Positions 1 through 40,939 of a DNA stretch of 64,000 nt are shown here, in pieces; position 1 is the first letter of the stretch; every line of letters starts with the position of its first letter. The position numbers and the translations under genes were made by a program. The DNA is from Astropecten irregularis (taxonomy: Eukaryota; Echinodermata; Asteroidea; Paxillosida; Astropectinidae), in contig OZ020255.1 of the NCBI GenBank assembly GCA_963971285.1, positions 6,386,001 through 6,450,000 of the forward strand. Reading direction: 5' to 3'. The notes under the pieces are model-generated. The model was not told the DNA's origin. It made no database searches and saw nothing but the letters and a program-made list of their open reading frames with translations.

Positions 1-350
1 CCAAGCACATCAAGCCATCTCTACCCTCGCAGGTACCCATTTACACCTGGGTGAAAAGAAGCAATATGTGACAAAGCGTCTTGCCTAAGGATGCAAGCAC
101 CATTAGCCCATGGCTGGATTCGAACCCACGATCTGTAGATTGACCACAAGATCTTGAGTACAACACGCTAGACCAAAGGCTAAGCCATGGCTGGACTCGA
201 ACCCACAATCTGTAGATTGACCACAAGATCTTGAGTACAACACGCTAGACCAAAGGCTAACCAATGGCTGGATTTGAACCCACAATCTGTAGATTGACCA
301 CAAGATCTTGAGTACGACACGCCAGACCACTAGGCCATGGCACCCCACAC
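1..350 (-). mobile_element. SINE-like repeat with three tandem tRNA-like heads
   Basis: The minus strand carries three copies (about 75 bp apart) of CTAGACC.../GTTCGAATCCAGCCATGG modules at 112-180, 185-255 and 264-340, followed leftward by the SINE body (ACCCAGGTGTAAATGGGTAC). Same family as 3525-3880 and 14822-15130. Confidence 0.85.
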
Positions 351-785
351 TTTTTACATTTGATAAAGTAATAAGTTCTTCAAAAGTGTCTCCTTTTTAA
401 AAAATATCACATTTCCACCTTTTTGGGACGCACTTTATCACAAAAAAGGATTTTACTTAAAGGGAACAGCCCTGTCTTGTCAATAAAAGTGGGGGCTATA
501 TTCTACATTATTCAACAAAAACAAAGGAAGATAAACAAATAATAAAAACAAAACATGTTGTATTATTTTTGTAAGTAAATGTTTTATATCAAGATCCATA
601 TCACACAATCCAATTTTTATTTTAAATCAAAATCAGAAAAAGAAAAAAATAATAGAAAAGCAAAATAACCCCTAAAAGTAACTAATATGTACACATTAAG
701 ATTCCTACATATATCAATGTAATAGGGACACTAGATTTTAAATATGCTAGTTCGAATGGTTTCTTTTGGCCATAATTGGGGAATT

Positions 786-872
786 TTGACTGGACTTGGA
801 ACTGAACTTCGGACCGCAGGTTTTATGCACAAGTGCTGTACCATTTGAGCTATCCAGTCCCTATCATTGAGC
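786..872 (-). mobile_element. Degenerate tRNA-like module
   Basis: The minus strand reads GGACTGGATAGCTCAAATGG then a GTAC/TTCGAA-like decayed B box. Probably an old relative of the tRNA-like repeat. Confidence 0.5.
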
Positions 873-1068
873 CCTGGGTAATGTCCACTGATTTTACTCC
901 AGCATGTCAGACGGAAGTTAGAAAAAAAATATGACCAGGAACGATTTCACGAAGCCCTACGATCGATGTTACGAAGGATAACCCATTGTATCCTACGTAG
1001 GGTTGTAATGCATCATAAGTCCTAAGATTGATAGTAAGTTACCATGAGTTTGGTGAAATCAACCCCAA
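873..1068. mobile_element. Fold-back element ending GGTGAAATCAACCCC
   Basis: Interior CGTAGGGTTGTAATGCATCA and CCTAAGATTGATAGTAAG. Relatives at 1380-1495, 15463-15530 and 60181-60307. Confidence 0.7.
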
Positions 1069-1125
1069 CCGTTTTATTGAGCCCTGGCTAATGTCCGATG
1101 CTTTTTACCCCAGGGTGCCCAACAG

Positions 1126-1364
1126 GGGCCAATTTCATAAAACTGTTCAGCACAAATATTTGCTAAGCATGACATTTCTGTCTTAATAAAAACAGGGTTA
1201 ACAACCAAATTTCCACATGTTGTATATCACTTGTTATTGTTCTTTGGCTGTTGTTTGCTGACCATGAATATCAAATGGAATTTTCAATGGCGGTTTGTTT
1301 TATTGGGAGAGACATTTTTGTGCTAAGCAAATTTTTGTGCTTAACAGTTTTATGAAATTGGCCC
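1126..1364. mobile_element. Fold-back MITE, GGGCCAATTTCAT ends, copy 1
   Basis: Ends GGGCCAATTTCATAAAACTG and complement; interior AAAATTTGCTAAGCATGACA. CAG on both flanks (1123-1125, 1365-1367). Confidence 0.88.
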
Positions 1365-2544
1365 CAGAAGTTAGACAAAAATGTGACCAGAGGTCAATTT
1401 CCGCGAAGCCCTACGATTGATCCTATAAACTCAAGTTAAGAAGGATAACCCATTGTACCCTACATAGGGTTGCAATGCATCACAAAGGAAGCCTAGCTTA
1501 CAGATACACACAAGTCTATTACGGTACACCCATTTTGATACAAGGCTAGTGCTGGGCTTTTTATCTGGTTAGAGGTTAACCGACCTGGATTTAATTACCC
1601 GGTTACAAATTATCTAATTATACGGTTAACCAAAACTGAAAGGGGAGAAAACAGAGACCAACGTTTGGCTCATGCTTAACAACCCAAAGAGTGTAAACTG
1701 TAGAATTTCAGTCCGTTATTTTGTCCATTTTGCCAAGTAGAAACACAGTATGTCCCAAACTGGATCTAAACGAAACATTGCATGTACTTGATCTAAATGC
1801 ATGATCTAAAAAAAAAAATCGTAAAAAAAGCCATCCGAAAGTGAGATCACATTGAAGAAGACTTATACCACAAATCTTACATGTTACGCATGTCGCACCT
1901 GATTACATAGGTGAACTGTTAACCTGATATTTTTTTGCAATCAGTGACCAGATATGAAAGTACCCGATTTTGCCCAGCACTAAACAATGCCCAAGGGAAC
2001 AGAACTGCTACAAGAAACCGCGATCAAAATTTGGCTACAACAACCATCTCTCTCTCTCAAGTCATCCTCTGGGATTTGCAAATTCAACGGCTGGGGCTGA
2101 ATCATTGTTTACGTAGCTCGAGAGTCAATGTTTACACCGATCAACCGAAGAACGTGCAAGTACTCGGGAAAGGAGTAATACTTCCTGAGTAGCATGTCAA
2201 TATGAGGACCTGGTTTTGATTTGAGGGAAGGGATCAAGATTCGAGGGAAGGGACATAGCCCAATTTTATGGAATCCATAAGCAAAGATTCTCTGCTTACG
2301 ATAGAAGACTTTTTTTTGCTTACTGTTAGCGTATTTCACGAGAGGGATTTCTTTCTTGCTAGGTTAAGCAATGACTTTCTGCAAAGTGCATAAGAAGGGC
2401 GTTAGCAGAAAAATAATCATGCTTAGCCTAGAAATTCTTCGCTAACTGAAAGTCTTATATACAAATTAGGCTTGCCCTTCACCGACGTTGATGAGCACTG
2501 TATACTCAGTGCTTTTGAGTGCACGTGAAAAAAATCACATGCTG

Positions 2545-2622
2545 GCTCAGGTGGGATTCGAACCCACGACCTCCTGCTTACTTGTGTAGATGCCATACCG
2601 CTAGGCCACCAAGCTAGCTGGG
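2545..2622 (-). mobile_element. tRNA-like module of another family
   Basis: The minus strand has GGTGGCCTAGCGGTATGGCA and GTGGGTTCGAATCCCACC: A- and B-box like. No matched acceptor stem is evident, so a SINE or tRNA pseudogene rather than a tRNA. Confidence 0.55.
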
Positions 2623-3392
2623 GTCAGCGGGGTGAATCGAATCCAATATCGCGGTGGGTGCTGCAGTCAATCATGAATATTAAATGATTTTGGTCGGGAG
2701 ATAGAAAGTCTCCTTCCTGAAAGTCTTGCTTACAGATTCCATGAAATACATTTCACGCATAGCAGTGCTAGTAAGCACAAAAATTGGTCGTAACGGATTG
2801 CATGAAATTAGGCCCTGAGTACTATAGCTAGTCCTATGGGACACAAGGATGCTATGTGGAATATTCGGCAAGGCATCGGGGCTAACCTAAAACCAGTAGG
2901 CCTACAAACAACTGCCTTCAGTTGAACTGCTTTAAATAGCTTTTAAGAGCCAAGAGACAAATTCACAAAGCTGGTATCAAAAGTAGGTTGACCATGCAAG
3001 TACCGTATATTGACAGGTTACCGGTTAAAATCCCATATAATGCATACCGTTTGCGACCGGTTCTCGGCTGAATGTAACTTGGCATCAAAAACAAAATTAA
3101 CAAAATGATGAACAAAACTGTCTTCATTCTGCTGACAATGCAGCCGGCCCTGATAAAAAAAAATCAGGTCAGCTTCGCATCTGTAGAGGTTTAGAGTTCG
3201 TCAAATACTTGAGCTTCTTTTGGCAAATGACTGACCTACGAAAGCCGTAATTGGTGACAATACCGTGAAACGCAAAAATAACGTAGGGTGCTGTGCGGGT
3301 GATTTTAACTCGCTCAGGGGCACATGACCTCTGAGCTTTTAGTTGAATTCTGACCTCGTCTTGGATCTTGGGTTGGAAGCGGGATCATTTTC

Positions 3393-33068
<29,676 letters not shown>

Positions 33069-33194
33069 TGATGAAATGCGTCGCTTGGTGGCGCCCTTCC
33101 AATTTTACGGTGACCTCTCAAAATCATAACAAACAAAAACAAAATAGAGATTTGGAAGCGTCCGGTCAATTTGGAAAGCAAAACCGTCAACAAA
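33069..33194. promoter_or_regulatory. Shared head-to-head promoter/leader interval of PRPF40A and ARL6IP6
   Basis: The two initiator codons face away from each other with only 126 bp between them. Both promoters and 5' UTRs must therefore fit in or overlap this interval and the flanking coding sequence. I recall the human orthologs as divergent neighbours on chromosome 2q with nearly abutting first exons. No TATA box is evident. A YY1-like AAAATGGCGGC lies at about 32867, but the same core occurs elsewhere in repeats. Confidence 0.75.
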
Positions 33195-33558
33195 ATGCCA
33201 CGAAAAAGACGCGATAAAAAGGACCCAGTCATCCAGAAACTCAACTTCGATGAAGGATCAGACGAAGCACCGACGATCCAACCGCATTCTGGTGGGATTT
33301 CACCGAGGGAAACGGAGATCGCCGATGGCAGAAAAACTCCGGAAACTGTAGACGCCCAGCTCCCTACCGCGTCCGAGCAGCCAGGCATCGCCGAAGAAAT
33401 ACCCACGGACTTCGCGCACCGTGACCGCTTGAGATTTACCCGCCCGGACTCGATGTCTACGGATCATGATCAGGTCGACTCATCGCCGGATAGATTTCTG
33501 GTCACGTGTGTTTGCCTGATCTTCTTAATTATACTTGTGCAATGGATCAAGACAGAGG
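33195..33558 (+). CDS. ARL6IP6: ARL6IP6 exon 1
   Basis: 121 codons plus 1 nt. Begins MPRKRRDKKDP and is rich in charged residues and Pro, ending in the first membrane segment VTCVCLIFLIILVQWIKTE. Donor GTACTG after GAGG. Confidence 0.92.
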
Positions 33559-35798
33559 GTACTGCTACTAGAGAATTATTGTTTTTAATTTTAAACTAAT
33601 TAAAAATATTTGGGGATTGTACGGTGATAAGACAGGTCCCACAACTATAAAGGAAAGGAAAACTACTTTTTGAAAAGTTACTTACCTAAATATACCTTCG
33701 TGATGTCCTATTCTACATTATTAGCAAGGTTAATTTTGTGGAAAGAGGGCAGGGGGGCTTTGATTTTTGAGGGAAATCGTGGGGTAAAAACAGTAACGAA
33801 GATGTAACATTTCACGGCCGCCAGACGTAGTTCAAATGTCGCTACCTTTCAGCCAACACATGAACTATTGAGCTTCTTACCATTTCCCACGATGACCAAC
33901 TAGATCAGGCCTGTTATTGTAATTTAGCGAGCGCATGATATATTTTTGTTTTGTTAAAGCCAAGCCTTGAGTTTAACTTGTGACCTTTTCTCCTCACGTT
34001 CTCGGCTTTTTAATACTCAAAGAACTAATTAATTGATTCCTTTTTGCCCACTTAAAAAAAAAAAAAATTTTATTTTGTTTTCTCAAGAATAAATATCTTT
34101 ACTTGCATTTGGAGGAGAAACAAAAGGTAATTGTGGACAAGTGGTTCATGAAACTACATAATGTATAACTTGGAAAGGACAAACTGGTTTGTAAAACTAA
34201 AAGGTTCTAAAGGCCTGAAGGAAAGGGAAGCAACTTGTTATATTTTCTACTGCTCCCAAATGATATGTTTGACTTTCAGCTAATGTTCCTGAGTCCTGAC
34301 AACCCTAGATTGAAGAAATTTCTCCAATATTTCAGTGAAAAAGTACAATTGTCATACCTGCTTGTTGCTATAGTTTTAGGAACCACTTACCAAACTAGTT
34401 GCGATGATCGTAACCCTAGGTCTGACATGGGGACTGGGACATGTCAGACCTAGGGTTTCGATAATCGCAAATTATTACCAAACAAGAAAAAAGTTTGCTG
34501 ATAATTTAAAGAACTCGCCTATTTTTAAAATAATTTTTTTTTGAAATATTCATTTCCTTTTTAGGTTACAATTTGTTCCTGAAATGGTACTTGGACTTAT
34601 GGGTCGAGGAGGAACACAGTGAAACCAATAGGGACGACATTACTGCAACTTCAGCTGGGAGGTCTTTCATGGGTAAACAATAGACCGAGTAAAAGATCAA
34701 AAATAAAAGAGAAAAGACTTAAGAAATACTGTGGCCGTTTTCACTGTTTTCTCAAAAAGTCGGCACCGTATGGGACTGAAATTTTCACAGATGACTGTTA
34801 CTGTATCTGTCTTGATATTTCTGCCCATGAATCTGCATTTCTTTGACAAACACCAAAGTATAATATTACCTTTAAGTCATTGAAAAGTGAACAAAAAAAA
34901 ATGACTGGAGTGGGATTCAAACCGGCAACCTTCTGAACACTGTACAGGCGCTCTACCAACTGAGCTATCCAACCCTACGTTGGTAGTGACCCCAATAGTC
35001 AATTATCTTTGTTCGTTTGGCAGTCAGAAGCCATGAAACCACTCACACACCGCCATACCCCAAGGGTCATTTCATTGATACGTGCAGCAATACTGCAACC
35101 TGGGAACGGCACATGGGGGATCACTCAAACTGCCAAAGAGGATGCGGCTTTCTAATCAATATACTCATCAAATAAACACAAGGGGAACTGACTGGATTAA
35201 TTTTGAACCCACTGCCTAAAAAATATGCAAACAAAACTTTTTCTCTAACATTTTCCCCCCAAACAGGTTTTCTGTGGTCATTCCTTGTGGCGTTTGTCCT
35301 TGGACTGTCCTGCTTAATTTGCTCCTGGAGCATCACCTACCAAGATTCACTCCAGCCAGGGGAGTTCCCTCCGTCGCCCGTCTCGCCAAAAAAATACCGG
35401 TAAATGATTATTTTGTTACACCATTCCCAAGCCTGGAATTAAACGGAGGCCACAGAGGTCATGGCCTTCGTTTCCCTGGTTCTTGGCCTTGGTGCCCCTT
35501 CAAATATTTCCATAGACGTGGCCTTGTGGCCTTGCCCCCTTTCCAGGTCACTGTTTTCTCAAAAAGTGGGCACCGTATGGGACTGGGAATTTCACAGTTG
35601 ACTGTTATTGTATCTTCCTTGATATTTCTGACCGTCTATATTTCTTTGACAAAAAGTATGATATTACCTTGAAATTTTTCCGGCCTGTCTTCATTTTTCA
35701 GGAAGAGATCTGGACACACCTTTCACTCCAGCTACGTGATGGCCTTGATTAACGGAGTTGCCGTGTTCGCTCTTTCAGCCTGGTGGCTCTGCACGTAA
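33195..35798 (+). CDS. ARL6IP6: ARL6IP6: ADP-ribosylation factor-like 6-interacting protein 6, full gene
   Basis: Small multi-pass membrane protein of the ER/nuclear envelope, a partner of ARL6/BBS3; its molecular role is poorly known. Four exons, phase-consistent: 33195-33558, 34565-34672, 35267-35399, 35702-35798; 233 aa (human 226). The hydrophilic charged N-terminus (about 1-100) is poorly conserved. Hydrophobic segments are FLVTCVCLIFLIILV (exon 1), FLWSFLVAFVLGLSCLIC (exon 3) and MALINGVAVFALSAWWL (exon 4). Family signatures are ITYQDSLQPGEFPPSP and SGHTFHSSYVMALINGV, which align with the human C-terminus as I recall it. I take the ATG at 33195 as the start; the in-frame sequence just upstream has no ATG. 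Confidence 0.95.
33612..33840 (+). mobile_element. Partial copy of the 8-bp-TSD transposon
   Basis: Left end GGGGATTGTACGGTGATAAG and body ATAAAGGAAAGG to CATTTCACGGCCGCC; ORF part missing. ARL6IP6 intron 1, 54 bp past the exon 1 donor. Confidence 0.85.
34245..34385 (-). mobile_element. Partial copy of the 8-bp-TSD transposon (ORF end)
   Basis: CAGCTAATGTTCCTGAGTCC to AATATTTCAGTGAAAAAG aligns with the ORF region of 38287-38850 in the same orientation. ARL6IP6 intron 1. Confidence 0.8.
34401..34468. repeat. Near-perfect 29-nt hairpin
   Basis: Arms GCGATGATCGTAACCCTAGG... (34401-34429) and its complement (34440-34468) around a 10-nt loop, two mismatches. ARL6IP6 intron 1. Confidence 0.92.
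34565..34672 (+). CDS. ARL6IP6: ARL6IP6 exon 2
   Basis: Acceptor CCTTTTTAG, donor GTAAAC. Encodes YNLFLKWYLDLWVEEEHSE and an ATSAGRSFM end: the lumenal/cytosolic loop between membrane segments. A TTAA-flanked MITE remnant follows almost immediately. Confidence 0.88.
34690..34875. mobile_element. TTAA-type MITE, half copy in ARL6IP6 intron 2
   Basis: From AGATCAAAAATAAAAGAG to TATTACCTTTAA; starts about 18 bp after the exon 2 donor. Confidence 0.85.
34876..35185 (-). mobile_element. tRNA-like repeat copy in ARL6IP6 intron 2
   Basis: The minus strand has GCTCAGTTGGTAGAGCGCCT with the family body to about 35145 and tail at the other side. It abuts a TTAA-MITE remnant at 34875. Confidence 0.88.
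35267..35399 (+). CDS. ARL6IP6: ARL6IP6 exon 3
   Basis: Acceptor CCCCAAACAG, donor GTAAAT. Encodes the hydrophobic FLWSFLVAFVLGLSCLICSW and the conserved TYQDSLQPGEFPPSPVSP motif. Confidence 0.95.
35702..35798 (+). CDS. ARL6IP6: ARL6IP6 terminal exon
   Basis: Acceptor CATTTTTCAG. KRSGHTFHSSYVMALINGV then AVFALSAWWLCT and TAA at 35796-35798. The last membrane segment is at the extreme C-terminus, as in the family. Confidence 0.94.
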
Positions 35799-35811
35799 CT
35801 GCAATAATACA

Positions 35812-36005
35812 TACTGGGTGTGGTCAGGGTGTGGTCGGGGCGTGGCCGGGTGTGGTCGGGTATGACCATGTCAGGTCAGCCAGCTGGCTCCGCACATGGA
35901 AACGATCATTCAAATGAGAATGTAACATGCATCCTGGGTGTGGTCAGGGTGTGGTCGGGTGTGGTCGGTTGTGTCCAGCATGAATTGAAAACGATCATTC
36001 AAATA
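35812..36005. repeat. Direct duplication after ARL6IP6 stop (GTGTGGTCAGGGTGTGGTCG)
   Basis: A block with CATCCTGGGTGTGGTCAGGG-type sequence and AAACGATCATTCAAAT occurs twice (about 35812-35915 and 35930-36005). Probably in the ARL6IP6 3' UTR. Confidence 0.75.
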
Positions 36006-36424
36006 GAGAAATTTGAAGTTTGAAGAGTTTATATTTTTTAAGTGTCCTTTTCAGAACAACACCTTTTCCAACCAACTTATTTTACATGGTGCCTCTGCAA
36101 ATTTTACTCAGTCAGAACGATACTTGTTTATAAAAGCAAAGTATCGGTGTGTTTTGAAGCCACACCAGTATAACAACTGTAGTGAGCATGTTCATGATAT
36201 TCTATGTTTAAAATGGCACTAATTACGAAAAATTAATCAGGTTCTTTTGTTTTTATGTTCACAATAAGGAGTGATTGGATTTTAATTGCATACTTTGGTT
36301 CTAGTTATATTTTTGAGGATCGTTAAAATTTTTCATTATGCTGACTTGTGTTTTTGCATAATTGTATACTTACACGTGCATATTAAGTTTGAGTTACATT
36401 GAAGTCTTACCAGTATAATAATCT

Positions 36425-36715
36425 TCAAATAAACAGAAGGGAACAAAGAGCAAAAGTCTGGAGCAGGATTCGAACCTGTGACCCCCAGAATACCGCACCA
36501 GTGCTCTACCAACTGAGCTATCAAGCCTTCTGTTGGTGGTGCCCCTATTTAGTCTAATAGTTGATTGACTGCCAAACGAATAAAGATAATTGACTTTTAG
36601 GGACACCGCCAACATAGGGCTGGATAGCTCAGTTGGTAGAGCACAAGTACTGTATTCTGGGGGTTGCAGTTTCGAATCCCGCTCCATTAAATTTTTCTTG
36701 GTTCAATTATTAAAT
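36425..36715. mobile_element. Inverted pair of tRNA-like repeats
   Basis: A minus-strand module at 36460-36535 and a plus-strand module at 36618-36690 face each other across about 80 bp of family body. Diverged from each other. Confidence 0.88.
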
Positions 36716-36936
36716 CTTGTTAGTATGCTCATGATTTTCTTTTTATATATGGCATTAATTTAGAGAAATAGCTTGGGTTATTATTATTTATTTATGTTGA
36801 CATACAAGTAATAAACTGCTGCAAACTGCTCATCAACCAAAATATTGACCTGAAATATATAAAATGCTCAGAGTTATAGGAGGGCCAGACGTTTCGATCA
36901 TATGCAGGATCTTACTCAAATGCTAAATCAGTCTTT

Positions 36937-37301
36937 TTAAAGGTAATATCATACTTTGGTTTTTATCAAAGAAATACATATTCATGGGCAAAAATATGGA
37001 GACAGATACAATAACAGTCATCTGTGAAAATTTCAGTCCCATACAGTGCCCACGTTTTGAGAAAACAGTGAAAAACGGCCACAGTATTTCTTAAGCCTTT
37101 TCTCTTTTATTTTTGATCTTTTAAAAGATCAAAAAGATTTTTTATCGTTGTTTTACTCTTTTCTGGATAAATACACCATTTCAGGCGAAACAATTTTAAC
37201 GGTATGTTTCTACCACCACCATCTTCATACCCTGTAAGTTATACGTAAATCTGTGAACATTTCTGTTTTGGTTTTTTACCAAAGTATGATACTACCTTTA
37301 A
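36937..37301. mobile_element. TTAA-flanked MITE, copy 3
   Basis: Full-length copy with TTAA at both ends. It is itself inserted in a fold-back element whose arms (GGGCCAGACGTTTCGATC; AGATCCTGCTAGGATCTAAA) flank it at about 36885 and 37345. Confidence 0.92.
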
Positions 37302-37515
37302 CTTCTGAGAAAGATCCTGCTAGGATCTAAACGCCTGGCCCTCTTGACTCTAAAATGAAAAATTATTTGTTTTATGTTGACAGTATGTTAAGATTGGATT
37401 TTAAATGTATATTTGGTTCGTGGTTACATTTTAAGGAGATATTGTGTCAGTATCCCCAGTAGATTTTGATTATTGGTAAATTTTAAAATGAAAATTGTAT
37501 AAATACTCATGCATG

Positions 37516-37877
37516 TTAAAGGTAATATCATACTTTAATGTTTGTCAAAGAAATGGAGATTCATTAAAAAATATCAAGGAAGATACAGTAACAGTCATCT
37601 GTGAAAATTTCAGTCCCATACGGTGCCCACTTTTTGAGAAAACATTCAAAAACAGCCACAGGATTTTTAAATCTTGTCACCGTTATTATTTATCTTTAAA
37701 AGATCAAATTTGTTTATGGTAATTGATTTTACTCTTTTCTGGATAAATACAACATTTCAGGCAGATAAATTTAAACAGTATGTTTCTACCATCACCATCT
37801 TCATACCCTGCAAGTTATAGGTAAATCTGTGAAGATTTCTGTTTAGATATGCTACCAAAGTATGATGCTACCTTTAA
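37516..37877. mobile_element. TTAA-flanked MITE, copy 4
   Basis: Full-length, diverged. A further decayed copy follows directly at 37874-38205, sharing the TTAA. Confidence 0.9.
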
Positions 37878-38205
37878 AGGTAACATCATAATTTGGTATA
37901 CATGTACCATAATACCAAAACAGAAATCTTCACAAATGTACCGATAACTTTAAACATACCGTTACAATTTTTAATGAAATGCTGTATTCATCCAGAAACC
38001 AGAAAAGAGTACAACGAAAGACCCATAACTCCCTGTGAATAGATGTGAAAAATGTGAGCGTTTTTCTCTGTTTTCTCAAAACATGGGCACCATATGGGAC
38101 TGGAAATGTCACAGATGACTGTTAGTGTATCTCCCTTGACATTTGTGCCCATGAATCTGAATTTCTTTGGTTAAAACCAAAGTATGACGCTACCTTCAAG
38201 TTTTA
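37878..38205. mobile_element. Decayed TTAA-type MITE
   Basis: Begins AGGTAACATCATAATTTGG and ends ACCAAAGTATGACGCTACC; the interior is recognisable (CAGATGACTGTTAGTGTATC) but rearranged. Confidence 0.7.
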
Positions 38206-38286
38206 GTTACAGTGCAAAATGTGTTGAATCTACAGTGTGCATTTTAGTATACCTTGTTGCATGTTAACAGGATTGACTGAAAATTT

Positions 38287-38850
38287 GGGGATTGTGATAA
38301 GATGGGATCTCCAAATACATTGATTATTTTAGCCCTTATATAGCTTCTACTACTCAAAAATGATACTTTTGACATTCAGCAAATGTTCCTGGGTCCTGGA
38401 AAGCCTAGTTTGAAGAAATTTGTGCAACATTTCAGTGTAAAAATTTAATTTTCTTACGTGCTTCTTGCAAACTGGAAAACAGCCCGTCTTATCGTGTGAG
38501 GCCATTTTGTCTGGTCTGGTTAGTCTAGTGCCCGGACTCAACAGATCAAGAGTTTTCAAAATGTCAGAAGGCCATTTCCCATGTCACTTGACCAATCTCA
38601 GGGGGTGGAAACCAGATTATTCTCGTCTGCGGCCGTCCGTGCGGCCGTGAAATGTTCCATATCTTCATTACTGTATTTACCCCATAATTTCCCTCGAAAA
38701 TCAAAGCCCTGCCCTCTTTCCACAAAATTAACCTTGCTAATAATGTAGAAGAGGACATCACCAAGGTATATTTAGGTAAGTAACTTTCCAAAAAGTAGTT
38801 TTCCTTTCCTTAATTATTATAGTTTTGAGACCCGTCTTATCACAATCCCC
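38287..38850 (-). mobile_element. 564-bp DNA transposon relic, copy 2
   Basis: Ends GGGGATTGTGATAAGA and complement of TCTTATCACAATCCCC; 8-bp duplication GAAAATTT at 38279-38286 and 38851-38858. Opposite orientation to 32093-32609. Carries the related ORF. Confidence 0.93.
38350..38505 (-). CDS. Short ORF conserved in the transposon relic, copy 2
   Basis: 51 codons, MASHDKTGCFPVCKKHVRKL start, NVKSIIFE end. Aligned without gaps to the copy at 32391-32549. Not recognised. Confidence 0.5.
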   Translation of the reverse strand: MASHDKTGCFPVCKKHVRKLNFYTEMLHKFLQTRLSRTQEHLLNVKSIIFE

Positions 38851-39530
38851 GAAAATTTGTTAAACATGGGCTTCCACAATTTGGGATTAAAGCTTTAATT
38901 AATTTACCTCGAACATGTATTATGTGCATGCATCCAAGATCCTGCTGAGGACCAGTCAATAGTGCTCTATTGCCCTGTTGTATAGTTGCACTATTGCACT
39001 CCATCCGGGCATATAGAAGTGCAATGGTGACTGCACTGTTGAATTGTGTCAGTACATGTATGCAGCAACATATGCAGTCTTTTAGTCAGGTGAATTTACA
39101 TTTGGACATGATTGTGATGTGGTTGAAGTAAGGATACCAGACTTAATGGAAAGTTATATTGGAGAGCTCTACAAAATTTTAAGAGCTAAAAAGAAAATAT
39201 GCTACACAAGATATTACAAGTGGGCAGTTTGAGGCAATTCATAAGAAGAAAATAAAGACCCCTTTTTTCAATTTTCATATTATTTCCTCGGAAAGAGTAA
39301 GATAATACGGAGCTGGAGCCTGAGCTGGAGCCGAGGTTTGGAAAAGGGCTCAGGCCTTGGCCTGGCCAGGCTTTTTTACCAACCAGTAAACATGGTAAAG
39401 TATAAGAAGAGGAATGAAAAAAATCCAATTATGTAAATAAAGTCAGCACGGCAAGATTTAAAAATTTAAAAAATTGTGCATGCCGGATAAAAAGAATCTT
39501 GCTTTTTGCTACATAAATACAAGTGATCTG

Positions 39531-39770
39531 GGGCCAATTTCACGGCACTGCTTAGCACAAAAATTTGCTAAGCATGACCTGTCTGTCTTAATAAAAACAG
39601 GGTTAACAACTACATTTCCGTGTGTTGTGTATCGCGTGTGATTTGTCTTTGACTGTTGTTCGCTGACCATGAATATCAAATGGAATTTTTAACGGTGGTT
39701 TGTTTTACTGGGCAAGATATTTTTGTGCTAAGCAATTTTTTGTGGCTTAGCAGTGCCATGAAATTGGCCC
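39531..39770. mobile_element. Fold-back MITE, GGGCCAATTTCAC ends, copy 5
   Basis: Same family; left flank CTG, right flank CAG. Gene-free interval. Confidence 0.88.
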
Positions 39771-40939
39771 CAGAGAAGGAAAAAGCTCATTATGCTTTAA
39801 TAAATAACAATATGGGCCGAAGAAAAACACTGTCAATATTTACGACAAAAACTTTGCAATACTTGAGATTTTTTGACAAGATTGAACCTTTTTATTATAA
39901 GTAATAAACTGGATATAAATATTGTTTCAATAAACACGCTTGTTAAGAAACGGAATGTGTTTTGTTTAAACAGCTAAAAAGGATATTTTGAAGTAAAAAT
40001 ACCAAAATGCATGCAATCTTTAAAAGTTGAGAAAAAAAATCTGTACTCATTATGTCCGTGTTCGGAACTTATAATGACATATTTCTGATTAATTTTTTTT
40101 TATACATTTGAAGTACTGTAATTTTTTATAATAAAAGAAAATAATTCCTGGTGCTGGTCTGAGATTACCCCATTCTGAATTTGACTAATTGGTAAGCTTG
40201 CGATATGTACATGTACCTATGGGGGAGGACTCGATCTGTAGACATGTAATCTCAGAATGAGGTAATTTCAGAATGGAGTAATCTCAGAATGTGATGTTTA
40301 CAACATCAGATATCACCAGGCTTGTGCACCCTTGTAAGTTGATGAAATAAGGTGACCAGACAGTCCCCTATTTGACAGTGCCGTCCCCGATGAAAAATTG
40401 TCCCCGAAAATGTCCCCAAATTAAGTTGACGAAATGCCCCCGAAAATTATAATTGTCCTAAATAAAAAAAAACTGAACGAAGTGTATGTTCACCTTATGT
40501 GCTGAAGAAGATCCATTCTTCAGAGAAGTATGCAAAGACAACCGCCTAAGACATGTAAGTATGTAACCCGTTCATGTCAACTGGACAAGATGTCCATAGA
40601 TGCCACCATTTTGCATGTAGGCAACATCTGGATTCAAAATTTTTTCCAAATTATACACCTCCCCCAGGACATGGATCACTGTCCCCGGATCATCTCAACA
40701 AAATATGGTCACCTTATGATAAAAGGCAGTGCTCTGGTTGTTACAGGATTCCAATGAACTTTGACTGCCAGGTCAAAACGTCAGACTGAACTTTGGAACC
40801 AACAGCAAAAAAGATACTAAATTTCAGCAATAGGTAAAGATATTATAAGTTACATTTAACATTGAGGCACTGGTACAGACACGTTCAATCAAGGGTAAAA
40901 TGCATTGACCGGTGGTAAACACATTCAATCGTGGGTCTA

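Larger units (their letters stand above)
351..3392. other. Downstream flank of PRPF40A: repeats, presumed 3' UTR
   Basis: AT-rich sequence with the fold-back elements at 873-1068, 1126-1364, 1380-1495 and 2249-2815. I see no supported coding exon. The PRPF40A 3' UTR should occupy the right part, but its end cannot be fixed by eye. Confidence 0.7.

Noticed and set aside
33171..33194. Upstream extension of ARL6IP6 beginning at a TTG codon
   Set aside because: No ATG in this stretch; the first ATG is at 33195, and the protein length then agrees with the family.
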